64,000 nucleotides of DNA, from positions 1-64,000 of the forward strand of contig JADIYW010000012.1 in NCBI GenBank assembly GCA_016705125.1, in the 5' to 3' direction. Position 1 is the first letter of the stretch. Each line of letters begins with the position of its first letter. The notes under the pieces are model-generated. The model did not search any database. It was not told the origin of the DNA and worked only from the letters and a program-made list of their open reading frames with translations. Positions 56,928 to 64,000 of this stretch are shown in pieces. Source of the DNA: Bacteroidota bacterium (GTDB taxonomy: Bacteria; Bacteroidota; Bacteroidia; Chitinophagales; JADIYW01). The position numbers were made by a program, and so were the translations under genes.

Positions 56928-59477
56928 TTATTTGTTTTTACAATATTGTTTTAGGGCTGCCTTTGCATCCTCATAGCCCATTTCTGCTGCCTTTAGAAAA
57001 TCCTGACATGCGCCTATTTCATCGCCTGATTTTTGTTTTGAATAGCCTCTGTCGAAATATGCTTCTGCAAAATCAGGTTTCATAGCTATGGTTTTGTTGT
57101 GGTCTTCAATAGCGCCAGCATAATCTTTTAATCCTTCCTTAGCATTTCCTCTGTAGGTGTATGCTTCTGGTATTTTTGGATTTATTTCTAATGCTTTGTC
57201 ATAATCGGCAATGGCTTCCTTAAATTTAAACAAATAAATCAAAGCATTTCCGCGCATTAAATAGGCTTTATAATACTGAGGATTAAGTTCAATTGCTTTA
57301 TTAAAATCGACAATCGCTCCTTTTGGGTCTCCTAAATAGAATTTTGTACCGCCTCTATTTACATAAGCCTCAACAAAATTAGGATCCATTTCTAACGCTT
57401 TATTATAGTCTTTTCGCGCTTCTTTTTCATCACCCAAATTGCTTTTTGCAATACCTCTATTATTATAAACTTTTGCATTGTCTTTTAGCAATTCTAGCGC
57501 TTTATCAAAATCTCTGATAGCCAATGAATCTTTTTGTAGCGTAAAATTGCATATTCCTCGACCATTATAGGCCGCACCAAAATAGGGGTCTAATTCAATA
57601 GCTTTATCAAAATCAAGGATGGCTGCATCGGTTTCTTCTAAAACAAATTTTGAGGCACCTCTTGCATTGTAAGGTTCCGGGTAATTTGGGTCAAGAGAAA
57701 TAGCTTTGTCAAAATCCTGAATTGCAATTTTGTCTTTTTCAAGTTTACTATTTGAATTACCACGACCATAATAAGCCATCGGTAAGGTTGGGTCGATTGA
57801 AATGGCTTTTTCAAAATCTTGAATGGCAGCTGTTTCTTCCTTCATATTGCTTTTTGCTAGCCCACGCCCACTATAGGCAATCGCCGAATTGGCATCAATA
57901 CTTATTACTTTCGAAAAATCGGAAATTGCACCTAAATCATCTTTTGTCGCACTTTTTGAAAGCCCACGTCCAATAAGTGCATTTACATAATTTGGCTGTA
58001 TTGCTAAAGCAGAACTATAGTCAATAATTGCACTTAAATCTTCTCTTAATTTAGATTTTGCAAATCCTTTTTCATAAAATGCTTCATAATGATTAGGATT
58101 AAGTACTACTGTTTTGTCAAAATCAATAATGGCTGCTTTGTATTCTTTTAGATTTGATTTTGCTTTTCCTCTGTAGAAAAAGGCATCAGTATAACTTGTA
58201 TTTAAAGAAATAGCCTTGTCGAAATCAGAAATGGCTATTTTTTCAGCTTTCAAAAAAAGGTTGGCGAATCCTCTTCCGAAATAAGCAGTAGATTGATTTG
58301 GGTTAATAGCAATGGCTTGGTTAAAGTCTAAAATGGCTAAATCATATTTCTTTAATTGATTTTGAGCAAAGCCTCGACCACTGAATGCTTCTTCTAATTT
58401 TCCGTTTATTTCAATTGCTTTATTGAAATCAGCTATAGATATTTCGTAATTTTTTAGTTTGTTATTCGAATTTCCTTTTCCTAAATAGGCCTCCCCAAGT
58501 TTTGGATTTAAGGCAATAGCATTATCAAAATTTGTGATGGCTTCTACTTCTTTTAGTAAAATGCTATTTGTTTTCCCCAATCCTAGGTGCGCTTCTGCAT
58601 TTTTTGGGTTTAAAACGATTGCTTTTGCAAAATCAGCTTTTGCTGCATCAAATAATAAAAGGTTTAAATTTGCTTTTCCTCGGCCAATAAATGCATCAGT
58701 ATAATTTGGGTTTAATGAAATTGCTTTATCAAAATCAAGTACAGCACCCTGATTGTCATCACTTAGTAATTTTGAAACACCTCGACTGTTGTATGCCTTT
58801 GCAAAGTTAGGATTTATTCGAATGGCTTCATTAAAATCCTGGATAGAACCACCATAATTTTTTAAATTCCTTTTGGAAACCCCTCTATTATTTAAAGCAT
58901 CTGAATACCTAGGATTTATTTCTATTGCTTTATCATAATCAATAATACTGCCTTCATAATCTCCGGTAATCGTTTTTACAACACCTCTATTATTATATGC
59001 ATCCGCAATTTTTGGATTTATTTCTATAGCTTTTGAGTAATCTTCTAATGCGTTTTTGTAATTTTTTAGGTTAAAATAGCAAACACCTCTATTGCTGAAT
59101 GCTTCGGAATAGTCTGCTTTTAATTCAATTGCTTTGGATAAATCAGAAATGGCAGTTTCATATTTTTCCAACGATTGATACGAAAATCCTCTATTGTTGT
59201 ATGCCGTTGCGGATTTAGGATTTAATGTTATTGCCTTATTTAAATCGACAATTGCAGCTTCGAATTCGCCGATTGAATTTTTAGCACTTCCTCTATTAAT
59301 ATATGCTTCAGTAAAATTTGGATTTTTATCCAATACTTTATTGTATTCTACAATTGCGCCTGCAAAATCACCTGAACTAGCCTTTTGAAGACCTTGTTTG
59401 AAATTATAATCCGAGTTTTGTCCAAAGCCTAAAAAAAGGATAAAGATTAAAAAACTGGTGCCAACTAATTTTTTCAT
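56928..59477 (-). CDS. Large exported tetratricopeptide-repeat protein
   Basis: About 849 residues from ATG 59475-59477. An in-frame ATG 30 bases upstream gives MYYCINKSFL, but the internal start yields a clean signal peptide (MKKLVGTSFLIFILFLGFGQ). The remainder is an almost unbroken array of some 24 34-residue TPR units with the consensus A-x2-DF-[DN]-KAI-x-L/I-NP-x(4)-AY-x-NRG. Many consecutive copies share DFDKAI and NPNY, pointing to growth by internal duplication. TPR solenoids bind partner proteins; no enzyme domain is visible. Its likely location is the periplasm or surface. Directly upstream of radA (10 bases). Confidence 0.9.
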   Translation of the reverse strand: MKKLVGTSFLIFILFLGFGQNSDYNFKQGLQKASSGDFAGAIVEYNKVLDKNPNFTEAYINRGSAKNSIGEFEAAIVDLNKAITLNPKSATAYNNRGFSYQSLEKYETAISDLSKAIELKADYSEAFSNRGVCYFNLKNYKNALEDYSKAIEINPKIADAYNNRGVVKTITGDYEGSIIDYDKAIEINPRYSDALNNRGVSKRNLKNYGGSIQDFNEAIRINPNFAKAYNSRGVSKLLSDDNQGAVLDFDKAISLNPNYTDAFIGRGKANLNLLLFDAAKADFAKAIVLNPKNAEAHLGLGKTNSILLKEVEAITNFDNAIALNPKLGEAYLGKGNSNNKLKNYEISIADFNKAIEINGKLEEAFSGRGFAQNQLKKYDLAILDFNQAIAINPNQSTAYFGRGFANLFLKAEKIAISDFDKAISLNTSYTDAFFYRGKAKSNLKEYKAAIIDFDKTVVLNPNHYEAFYEKGFAKSKLREDLSAIIDYSSALAIQPNYVNALIGRGLSKSATKDDLGAISDFSKVISIDANSAIAYSGRGLAKSNMKEETAAIQDFEKAISIDPTLPMAYYGRGNSNSKLEKDKIAIQDFDKAISLDPNYPEPYNARGASKFVLEETDAAILDFDKAIELDPYFGAAYNGRGICNFTLQKDSLAIRDFDKALELLKDNAKVYNNRGIAKSNLGDEKEARKDYNKALEMDPNFVEAYVNRGGTKFYLGDPKGAIVDFNKAIELNPQYYKAYLMRGNALIYLFKFKEAIADYDKALEINPKIPEAYTYRGNAKEGLKDYAGAIEDHNKTIAMKPDFAEAYFDRGYSKQKSGDEIGACQDFLKAAEMGYEDAKAALKQYCKNK

Positions 59478-59650
59478 TAAAAAAGATTTATTTATGCAAT
59501 AATACAAAATTCTTGCCTAACACTTTATAATGTATCTTTTTAAAGATTTAATTTTAGAAAAATTATGTTTAAACCAAAAAATCTTCTGAATATTTTAAAA
59601 ACAAATTCTTTGATTTTATTGGAGTTAAATGTGAATGTTTGATTTTATAG

Positions 59651-61045
59651 TTATTCTAAATACTCTGAGAGTTTGTTTTTTAATTCTTGTCTTGCAGCCT
59701 CGCTTTCTTTGGTTTTAGAGAATAAATGGGTGGTTTGAATAGTTCTGTCCAAAAAAAACTGCCCATTTAATTTTCCAGCTTCTGTCGAACTAGCCAACCA
59801 ATTGATTGTGTCAGCACCTTCTTCTGGAGTTCTTAATATATGTTTTGTGATTTTGTAAAAAACAGGCAGAGCCGTCACTACTCCAGGAGTATCTGCCCAA
59901 CCGGGATGCATTGAATTAAAGGTATAATTTTTCGAATTATATTCCTTTGCCCAAAGTTCTGTAAGTATTACCAAACCTCTTTTGCAATTAGCATAGGCAA
60001 TACTTCCATTGTACGGGTTTGAAATATTATTCAAATTTTTCAAGTCTAATTTTTGACTATACATTCCACCTGAGGAAATATTTATAACCCTACAGTTTAG
60101 AGAAAATATAGGTATCAACCGTTCTGTAAAAATAAATGGAGATAAAAGCAATAGAGCAAAACTCTGTTCTATTCCTTCGCTTGTAATTTGTCGTTCATTA
60201 AATAAAGCACCTGCATTATTAATTAAAACATCAATATTTTTTTTCTGCTCGATCATTTTTTTGGTTAATGATTTTACCTCTGAAATAATAGCCAAATCAC
60301 AGTATTCGATATTGATATTTTTATTACCCGTTTTTTCTATTAATTCTTTTTTTAGCGCCTCTCCCTTTACTTTATTTCTAACCACTAATGTTAAATGAGC
60401 ACCTTTTTGAGCCATTTCGATAGCTGTTGCCAGTCCAATTCCAGAAGTAGCACCCGTTATAACAATATGTTTTCCAGTAATAGAGGCAGAGTTTGGGTGC
60501 CAAGTGTCTTTTGCATTATTAAAACCATATTTCGAGAATTTCCAAATTTTTGGTAAAATTAGTCTGTCTAATAAATTAGAGGTAGGAGAGGAAGAGTAAT
60601 TATCCTGAAGCGCAATTTTTAAATTATCAATAGTGGTAAATCCATTCTCTATTATTTTATTTTTCATCAAAGGCAGAAATTTACTCATAAGCCCACTGAA
60701 TTCAATAGTGGCATGCCAGTTAATTTGGGTTTGGTTTTCATCTATTTTTGTCATTTTAATGGTGTCTACAGCAGTAAAATGCTTGCTTTCTCCTTTTAAA
60801 ATTGCTAAATTGGGGAAATCATATTCCATTATTTCGTATTCCATAGGTATGGTTTGGAAGCCGAATTTTAAATTCACTAAAAATTTAGTTCCTACATCAA
60901 CTTTTCCTTCACTAATTTTTTGCGACGATGAAATAGTTTGATCCCATTCCCAAATAGTGGAGAAATTGGTTGTGTATTCAAAACAATCAATGATGTTTCT
61001 TTCAACGGAAAAGGTTTTTTCCATTTCTAAATTTTTATTGCTCAT
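59651..61045 (-). CDS. SRPBCC - short-chain dehydrogenase fusion (DHRS12-like)
   Basis: 464 residues in two domains. Residues 1-150 resemble an SRPBCC/START-like lipid-binding domain (SVERNIIDCFEYTTNFSTI, KFLVNLKFGFQTIPMEYE). From about 190 there is a classical SDR: cofactor loop VITGATSGIGLATA, LINNAGALFNE, the catalytic Ser in INISSGGMYS and Tyr-x3-Lys as YANCKRG, that is Tyr-Ala-Asn-Cys-Lys. A C-terminal MHPGWADTPGV segment follows. The SDR part is closest to the DHRS12-type dehydrogenases. The fusion suggests oxidation or reduction of a hydrophobic ligand held by the first domain; substrate unknown. Monocistronic. Confidence 0.85.
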   Translation of the reverse strand: MSNKNLEMEKTFSVERNIIDCFEYTTNFSTIWEWDQTISSSQKISEGKVDVGTKFLVNLKFGFQTIPMEYEIMEYDFPNLAILKGESKHFTAVDTIKMTKIDENQTQINWHATIEFSGLMSKFLPLMKNKIIENGFTTIDNLKIALQDNYSSSPTSNLLDRLILPKIWKFSKYGFNNAKDTWHPNSASITGKHIVITGATSGIGLATAIEMAQKGAHLTLVVRNKVKGEALKKELIEKTGNKNINIEYCDLAIISEVKSLTKKMIEQKKNIDVLINNAGALFNERQITSEGIEQSFALLLLSPFIFTERLIPIFSLNCRVINISSGGMYSQKLDLKNLNNISNPYNGSIAYANCKRGLVILTELWAKEYNSKNYTFNSMHPGWADTPGVVTALPVFYKITKHILRTPEEGADTINWLASSTEAGKLNGQFFLDRTIQTTHLFSKTKESEAARQELKNKLSEYLE

Positions 61046-61251
61046 TTAGGCTTGGTTGAAATTGTTTTATTAATAAATTAGTATAGATGTCATTAGTTTA
61101 AAGGTAATAAATTAGCAAGCATAATTAAATGAATTATAGTGGAAACTAAATTTTTAAAAAATTGAAATTTATATTTGAATAACAAAAATATTTAAGGATT
61201 GTTTATCCTTTCAGCTTTAAAAAGAGTATAAAATTGCAAATAGAAGTTTTC

Positions 61252-63087
61252 TTAATTGCGAATAAATTTACGAGAAATCATTTGTTTTTCTGTTTGGATA
61301 TTAATCAAAAATATTCCCTTAGGTAGCGAAGAAATGTCAACTTTAATTAAATCACTTTTTGATGGGATATCGTTTATTTCCAAAAATATTTTACCTAAAA
61401 TATCATAAACCGAAAGCGTTTTTATATCCGCTTTTTGATTTAGTTTAATGTTAATAAAATCATTAGAAACTGGATTAGGAAATATATTAAAATCGAATAG
61501 ATTTGAAATATTTGGATTGGAGATGGTTATATCTCTGGGTGTATACAATATATCAATTGTATCTGAAGGTAAAAAAATGGTGTCGCCAGTAATGTAGGTG
61601 GTATCAAAAACATAATTTATTGTAGAAGAATATACCCAACCTGTGTCAGGAATAAAAATTGAATCTATTGTAATTATGCTATCAATAAAAGTGTAAATTG
61701 TATCAGTAGGTTTAATAAAAGTATCAGCTTCAATTATATATGTACCTGGTAAACAATCAAAAATTTCTCCTTCTTCATCAGTATCAACGGTTTCTGAAGT
61801 TTCTAATGAATAATTATTTAAGATGCAAAAATGTTTATTTTCTACTTCCTGATTGTTGATTATTTTTTTCATAAACTCTGCACCAACTGAAAGACAACTT
61901 TGAATTTTCTTTTCTTGGTCATAAAATTCTCTTAAGCCAGTTTCGTGTCCAAGACATTTATAAGAATACAAATTTATATTTGGATTGTTTTCGGGATTTG
62001 CAATGATTTTATTATAAATACTATGTGAACCATATATATCCATGTATTTTGGTTGTGTTAATCCATTGTATAAGGAAGTATCGTACAATAGGTTTCCATA
62101 ATTATAGGGTACAATGGAGTCCAAATCGCCCTGAAATAATAATAAGGGAGTCTTCTCGCCTTGGTTAAAGTTTATGTTTTCTAAATTTATAATGCCACCA
62201 GCTAAAGTAATTATACCAGCTACTTTTATTTCATTTTTATAGCCCTGAGAACCACCAAATTCATCCAATCCTCCAAAAGCAGGGTCGTTCTTTAGTTTAA
62301 TACTTGTAATTGGATTTTTTGTATTAGCCAATTCCTGCGCACCATAAACAGCATTTATGGCATTTATTCCACCGGTACTAATTCCAAAATAAAAAACTTT
62401 GTCTGGGTCTATTTTTAAAGCGGTACTCGTGTCGTTCCAATTCAAAATCATACGATGGCAAGCTCTAAAATCTTGTACATTTCGGTAATGAGACTCCATA
62501 ATTGAAAACTCTTCCCCATAATTTGAATTTAAATAATTTTCATAACATCTTCTAAAAACGGTATCACTTTCATCCACAAACCCTGATCTTCCAGCATTCC
62601 AACCCATTCTATAGCTCATATTGAAAACAACAAATCCTCGATCTGCATAGTATTTACTTATTGTTTTACTAGTTAAATTTCCTCTTGTATCTTCATTATA
62701 TGGATTCAGTCCTCCTCCATGTTGAAAAATAATTACAGGTCTAGCTGTACAAGAATCAGCACTTATTTTGGGAGAATAAACATCCATATAAATATTCCAA
62801 AAAACCTCATTTAAAGAGTCGGGTTTATAGCTATTATATCTCGCAGGAAAACAATAATCTGGGGCAAGCGGCAGTTTACCCCATTGTTTGTTTATCGTAA
62901 ATTTAGCATAGGAAATATCTTTAAAAATGGCAGTTTTGCCCTTAAAAACGGGACAAGTAAATCGTTCTTCATAATTGCAACCTATACGAATTGGGGTTTG
63001 ACTACATTGGGCGAAGCAGGATGATTTATTCATCATTAGGAAGGACTTGCAGAAGCAGAAAAATATTACTATTTTCAACTTTTTCAT
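61252..63087 (-). CDS. Secreted esterase-like alpha/beta-hydrolase with T9SS domain
   Basis: About 611 residues from MKKLKIVIFFCF at 63087. An upstream in-frame ATG at 63135 overlaps the promoter -7 box, so it is rejected. After the signal peptide the carboxylesterase-like fold shows VIIFQHGGGLNPY (oxyanion loop), YRNVQDFRACHRMI and the nucleophile elbow VFYFGISTGGINAI (G-x-S-x-G). LLLFQGDLDSIVPY holds an Asp, and LGHETGL a candidate catalytic His. A low-complexity Thr/Asp/Ile-rich linker (about 470-520) precedes a T9SS type A sorting domain (NIFPNPVSNDFINI, LSVYDILGKIF, LPKGIFLINIQTEKQ). Likely surface-displayed. It is the second secreted hydrolase of the window, next to the one at 18.4 kb. 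Confidence 0.85.
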   Translation of the reverse strand: MKKLKIVIFFCFCKSFLMMNKSSCFAQCSQTPIRIGCNYEERFTCPVFKGKTAIFKDISYAKFTINKQWGKLPLAPDYCFPARYNSYKPDSLNEVFWNIYMDVYSPKISADSCTARPVIIFQHGGGLNPYNEDTRGNLTSKTISKYYADRGFVVFNMSYRMGWNAGRSGFVDESDTVFRRCYENYLNSNYGEEFSIMESHYRNVQDFRACHRMILNWNDTSTALKIDPDKVFYFGISTGGINAINAVYGAQELANTKNPITSIKLKNDPAFGGLDEFGGSQGYKNEIKVAGIITLAGGIINLENINFNQGEKTPLLLFQGDLDSIVPYNYGNLLYDTSLYNGLTQPKYMDIYGSHSIYNKIIANPENNPNINLYSYKCLGHETGLREFYDQEKKIQSCLSVGAEFMKKIINNQEVENKHFCILNNYSLETSETVDTDEEGEIFDCLPGTYIIEADTFIKPTDTIYTFIDSIITIDSIFIPDTGWVYSSTINYVFDTTYITGDTIFLPSDTIDILYTPRDITISNPNISNLFDFNIFPNPVSNDFINIKLNQKADIKTLSVYDILGKIFLEINDIPSKSDLIKVDISSLPKGIFLINIQTEKQMISRKFIRN

Positions 63088-63132
63088 AATAATTGGGCTA
63101 ATTTTTATAAAAAATAATAAACGAAAGTATGA

Positions 63133-63140
63133 CAAAATTA
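63133..63140 (-). promoter_or_regulatory. -7 box of the T9SS esterase gene
   Basis: TAATTTTG on the minus strand matches TAnnTTTG and lies 45 bases before the chosen start at 63087. It coincides with the alternative start at 63135, which argues against that start. Confidence 0.4.
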
Positions 63141-63275
63141 ATTACGAATTATATGTTTAATTTATAAAAACATAAATTTGTTTTTTTATTTACAATTATC
63201 TAATAGGCTATAAATTTTTAAACAAATAAAGATAAAAGTTAATGTATTGAAAATCAATATTTCACCATCTTTAAC

Positions 63276-63283
63276 TACTTTTG
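63276..63283 (+). promoter_or_regulatory. -7 box four bases before the PagL-like start codon
   Basis: TACTTTTG matches TAnnTTTG and is followed by TGTA and the ATG at 63288. As at the GH3 gene, use of this box would place the transcription start at the start codon. No well-spaced -33 TTG. Confidence 0.4.
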
Positions 63284-63287
63284 TGTA

Positions 63288-63893
63288 ATGAATACCTATA
63301 AATATATTTGCTTATATTTTTTTTTATTAATTTTTTGTACTGCAAAAAGTCAACAAAAAGACACTTCCTTGTATTTAAATAAGCGGATTAGTTTTTACCA
63401 AACGGGATTTCAATTTGGAATGCCATTCCAAAACGAACAACTGCCTGAAGGGAAGTATATTCCTATTATGTTACAAGCCAATTTGGACTTTTGGATTAGA
63501 AGAAAAAACCTAACAATTAATGCAAAACATAAATTTTTTGTTTACCTCGAACCTTATTTTAATCCAATAAAAATAAAAAACAATTCGCCAAGTTTTGAAG
63601 TAGGAAGTAATATTGGATTCAAGTATGCTTATTGTTTTAACGACATAAATTCTATTAGAGTAAATATCGGAAGTGGGCCACAATACCAGGCCTTCGAATC
63701 TTTACAACAGTCTGGAGGTTTTATTTTTTCAGATAATTTTGGGATTGCATATCAGCACAATTTTGCCACTCATCCATTGTATGTAAATATTGGTTATCGT
63801 TTCAGGCATATTTCAAATTTAGATTTACAGCTACCCAACAAAGGAATTGACACACATTTTCTTGTTTTAGGGTTTGGGTGGAGGAAAGTTTAA
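63288..63893 (+). CDS. PagL-like lipid A 3-O-deacylase (acyloxyacyl hydrolase family)
   Basis: 201 residues. A signal peptide ends near AKSQ (residue 21). The rest alternates short amphipathic strands, typical of a small eight-stranded outer-membrane barrel. Near the C-terminus GYRFRHISNLDLQLPNKGIDTHFLVLGF matches the PagL active-site pattern, with the His-x-Ser pair (HIS) followed by N-x-G and a C-terminal barrel strand ending in an aromatic-rich GFGW. PagL removes an acyl chain from lipid A. The catalytic acidic residue position is occupied by Asp in GID, less typical than Glu. It is alternatively a PagL-fold protein without enzyme activity. Divergent from the T9SS esterase. Confidence 0.75.
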   Translation: MNTYKYICLYFFLLIFCTAKSQQKDTSLYLNKRISFYQTGFQFGMPFQNEQLPEGKYIPIMLQANLDFWIRRKNLTINAKHKFFVYLEPYFNPIKIKNNSPSFEVGSNIGFKYAYCFNDINSIRVNIGSGPQYQAFESLQQSGGFIFSDNFGIAYQHNFATHPLYVNIGYRFRHISNLDLQLPNKGIDTHFLVLGFGWRKV

Positions 63894-63989
63894 ACCAAAT
63901 TTCTTTTATCAATATTGAGTTTAACGTTATGTTTTCCTAAATTATTGAAAAAGTAAGTATTTTAAATAAAATAGATGGGCTTTGCTTTT

Positions 63990-63997
63990 TATCTTTG
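63990..63997 (+). promoter_or_regulatory. -7 box at the right edge
   Basis: TATCTTTG followed by CAA, the same string seen at the pgk promoter (TATCTTTGCAA). It probably drives a plus-strand gene beyond the window. Confidence 0.35.
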
Positions 63998-64000
63998 CAA

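Noticed and set aside
63088..63135. Longer start for the T9SS esterase
   Set aside because: The upstream ATG coincides with a TAATTTTG -7 box, and the extra 16 residues precede an otherwise good signal peptide.

Overview
The window comes from a low-GC member of the Bacteroidota, and I cannot place it below phylum with confidence. The evidence is the Bacteroidota-type promoters (TTG, about 19-20 bases, then TAnnTTTG), several secreted proteins with C-terminal type IX secretion (T9SS) sorting domains, many LxAC lipoproteins starting CKK/CKQ, a short NuoG without a molybdopterin domain, and the general absence of Shine-Dalgarno sequences.

Layout. 0.3-5.3 kb: tRNA-Glu on the minus strand, then the glycolytic genes gap and pgk, a COG2509-type FAD dehydrogenase and an FKBP lipoprotein. 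5.3-8.8 kb (minus): the polyphosphate pair ppx/ppk1 and a SixA-like phosphatase. 8.9-13.5 kb: surface proteins, namely an S74-chaperone-like T9SS protein, a tandemly duplicated lipoprotein gene and a sialidase-like T9SS protein whose 5' end was copied in the duplication. 13.7-18.3 kb: the translation/transcription operon rimP-nusA-infB. 18.4-21.4 kb: a secreted alpha/beta-hydrolase whose start is followed by a heptanucleotide repeat tract, then a broken lipoprotein gene. 21.5-26.8 kb: a DUF2061 protein, proB, a GH3-type ligase and a dimethylformamidase-like lipoprotein. 27.0-39.7 kb: a complete 14-gene nuoA-N operon for respiratory complex I. 39.7-43.2 kb: an M1 peptidase and an amidase. 43.3-45.5 kb (minus): the C-terminal part of a DUF262/DUF1524 (GmrSD-like) protein joined in frame to a truncated ruvB. 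45.6-49.5 kb: isocitrate dehydrogenase, a Rieske oxygenase and a CrtU-like FAD oxidoreductase. 49.5-54.6 kb: chrA, an acyl-CoA dehydrogenase, a thioredoxin-like protein, a nucleotidyltransferase with a tiny partner ORF, and comF. 54.8-63.9 kb: a VapBC-like module, radA, a giant TPR protein, an SRPBCC-SDR fusion, a T9SS esterase and a PagL-like outer-membrane deacylase.

Quality caveat. Conserved genes at 38.5, 41.3-49.4 and 51.9 kb carry many single-base indels, mostly in homopolymers, while their catalytic motifs stay intact. That pattern fits sequencing or assembly error better than gene decay. I annotate these as single genes with broken frames and say so in each entry. No mobile element with a transposase and no CRISPR array was found.

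The most interesting items are the 7-bp repeat tract that could switch a secreted hydrolase on and off, the ruvB/DUF262 chimera, the Rieske plus CrtU-like pair, a textbook -1 slippery heptamer at the M1 peptidase break, and the two related mosaic intergenic repeats.
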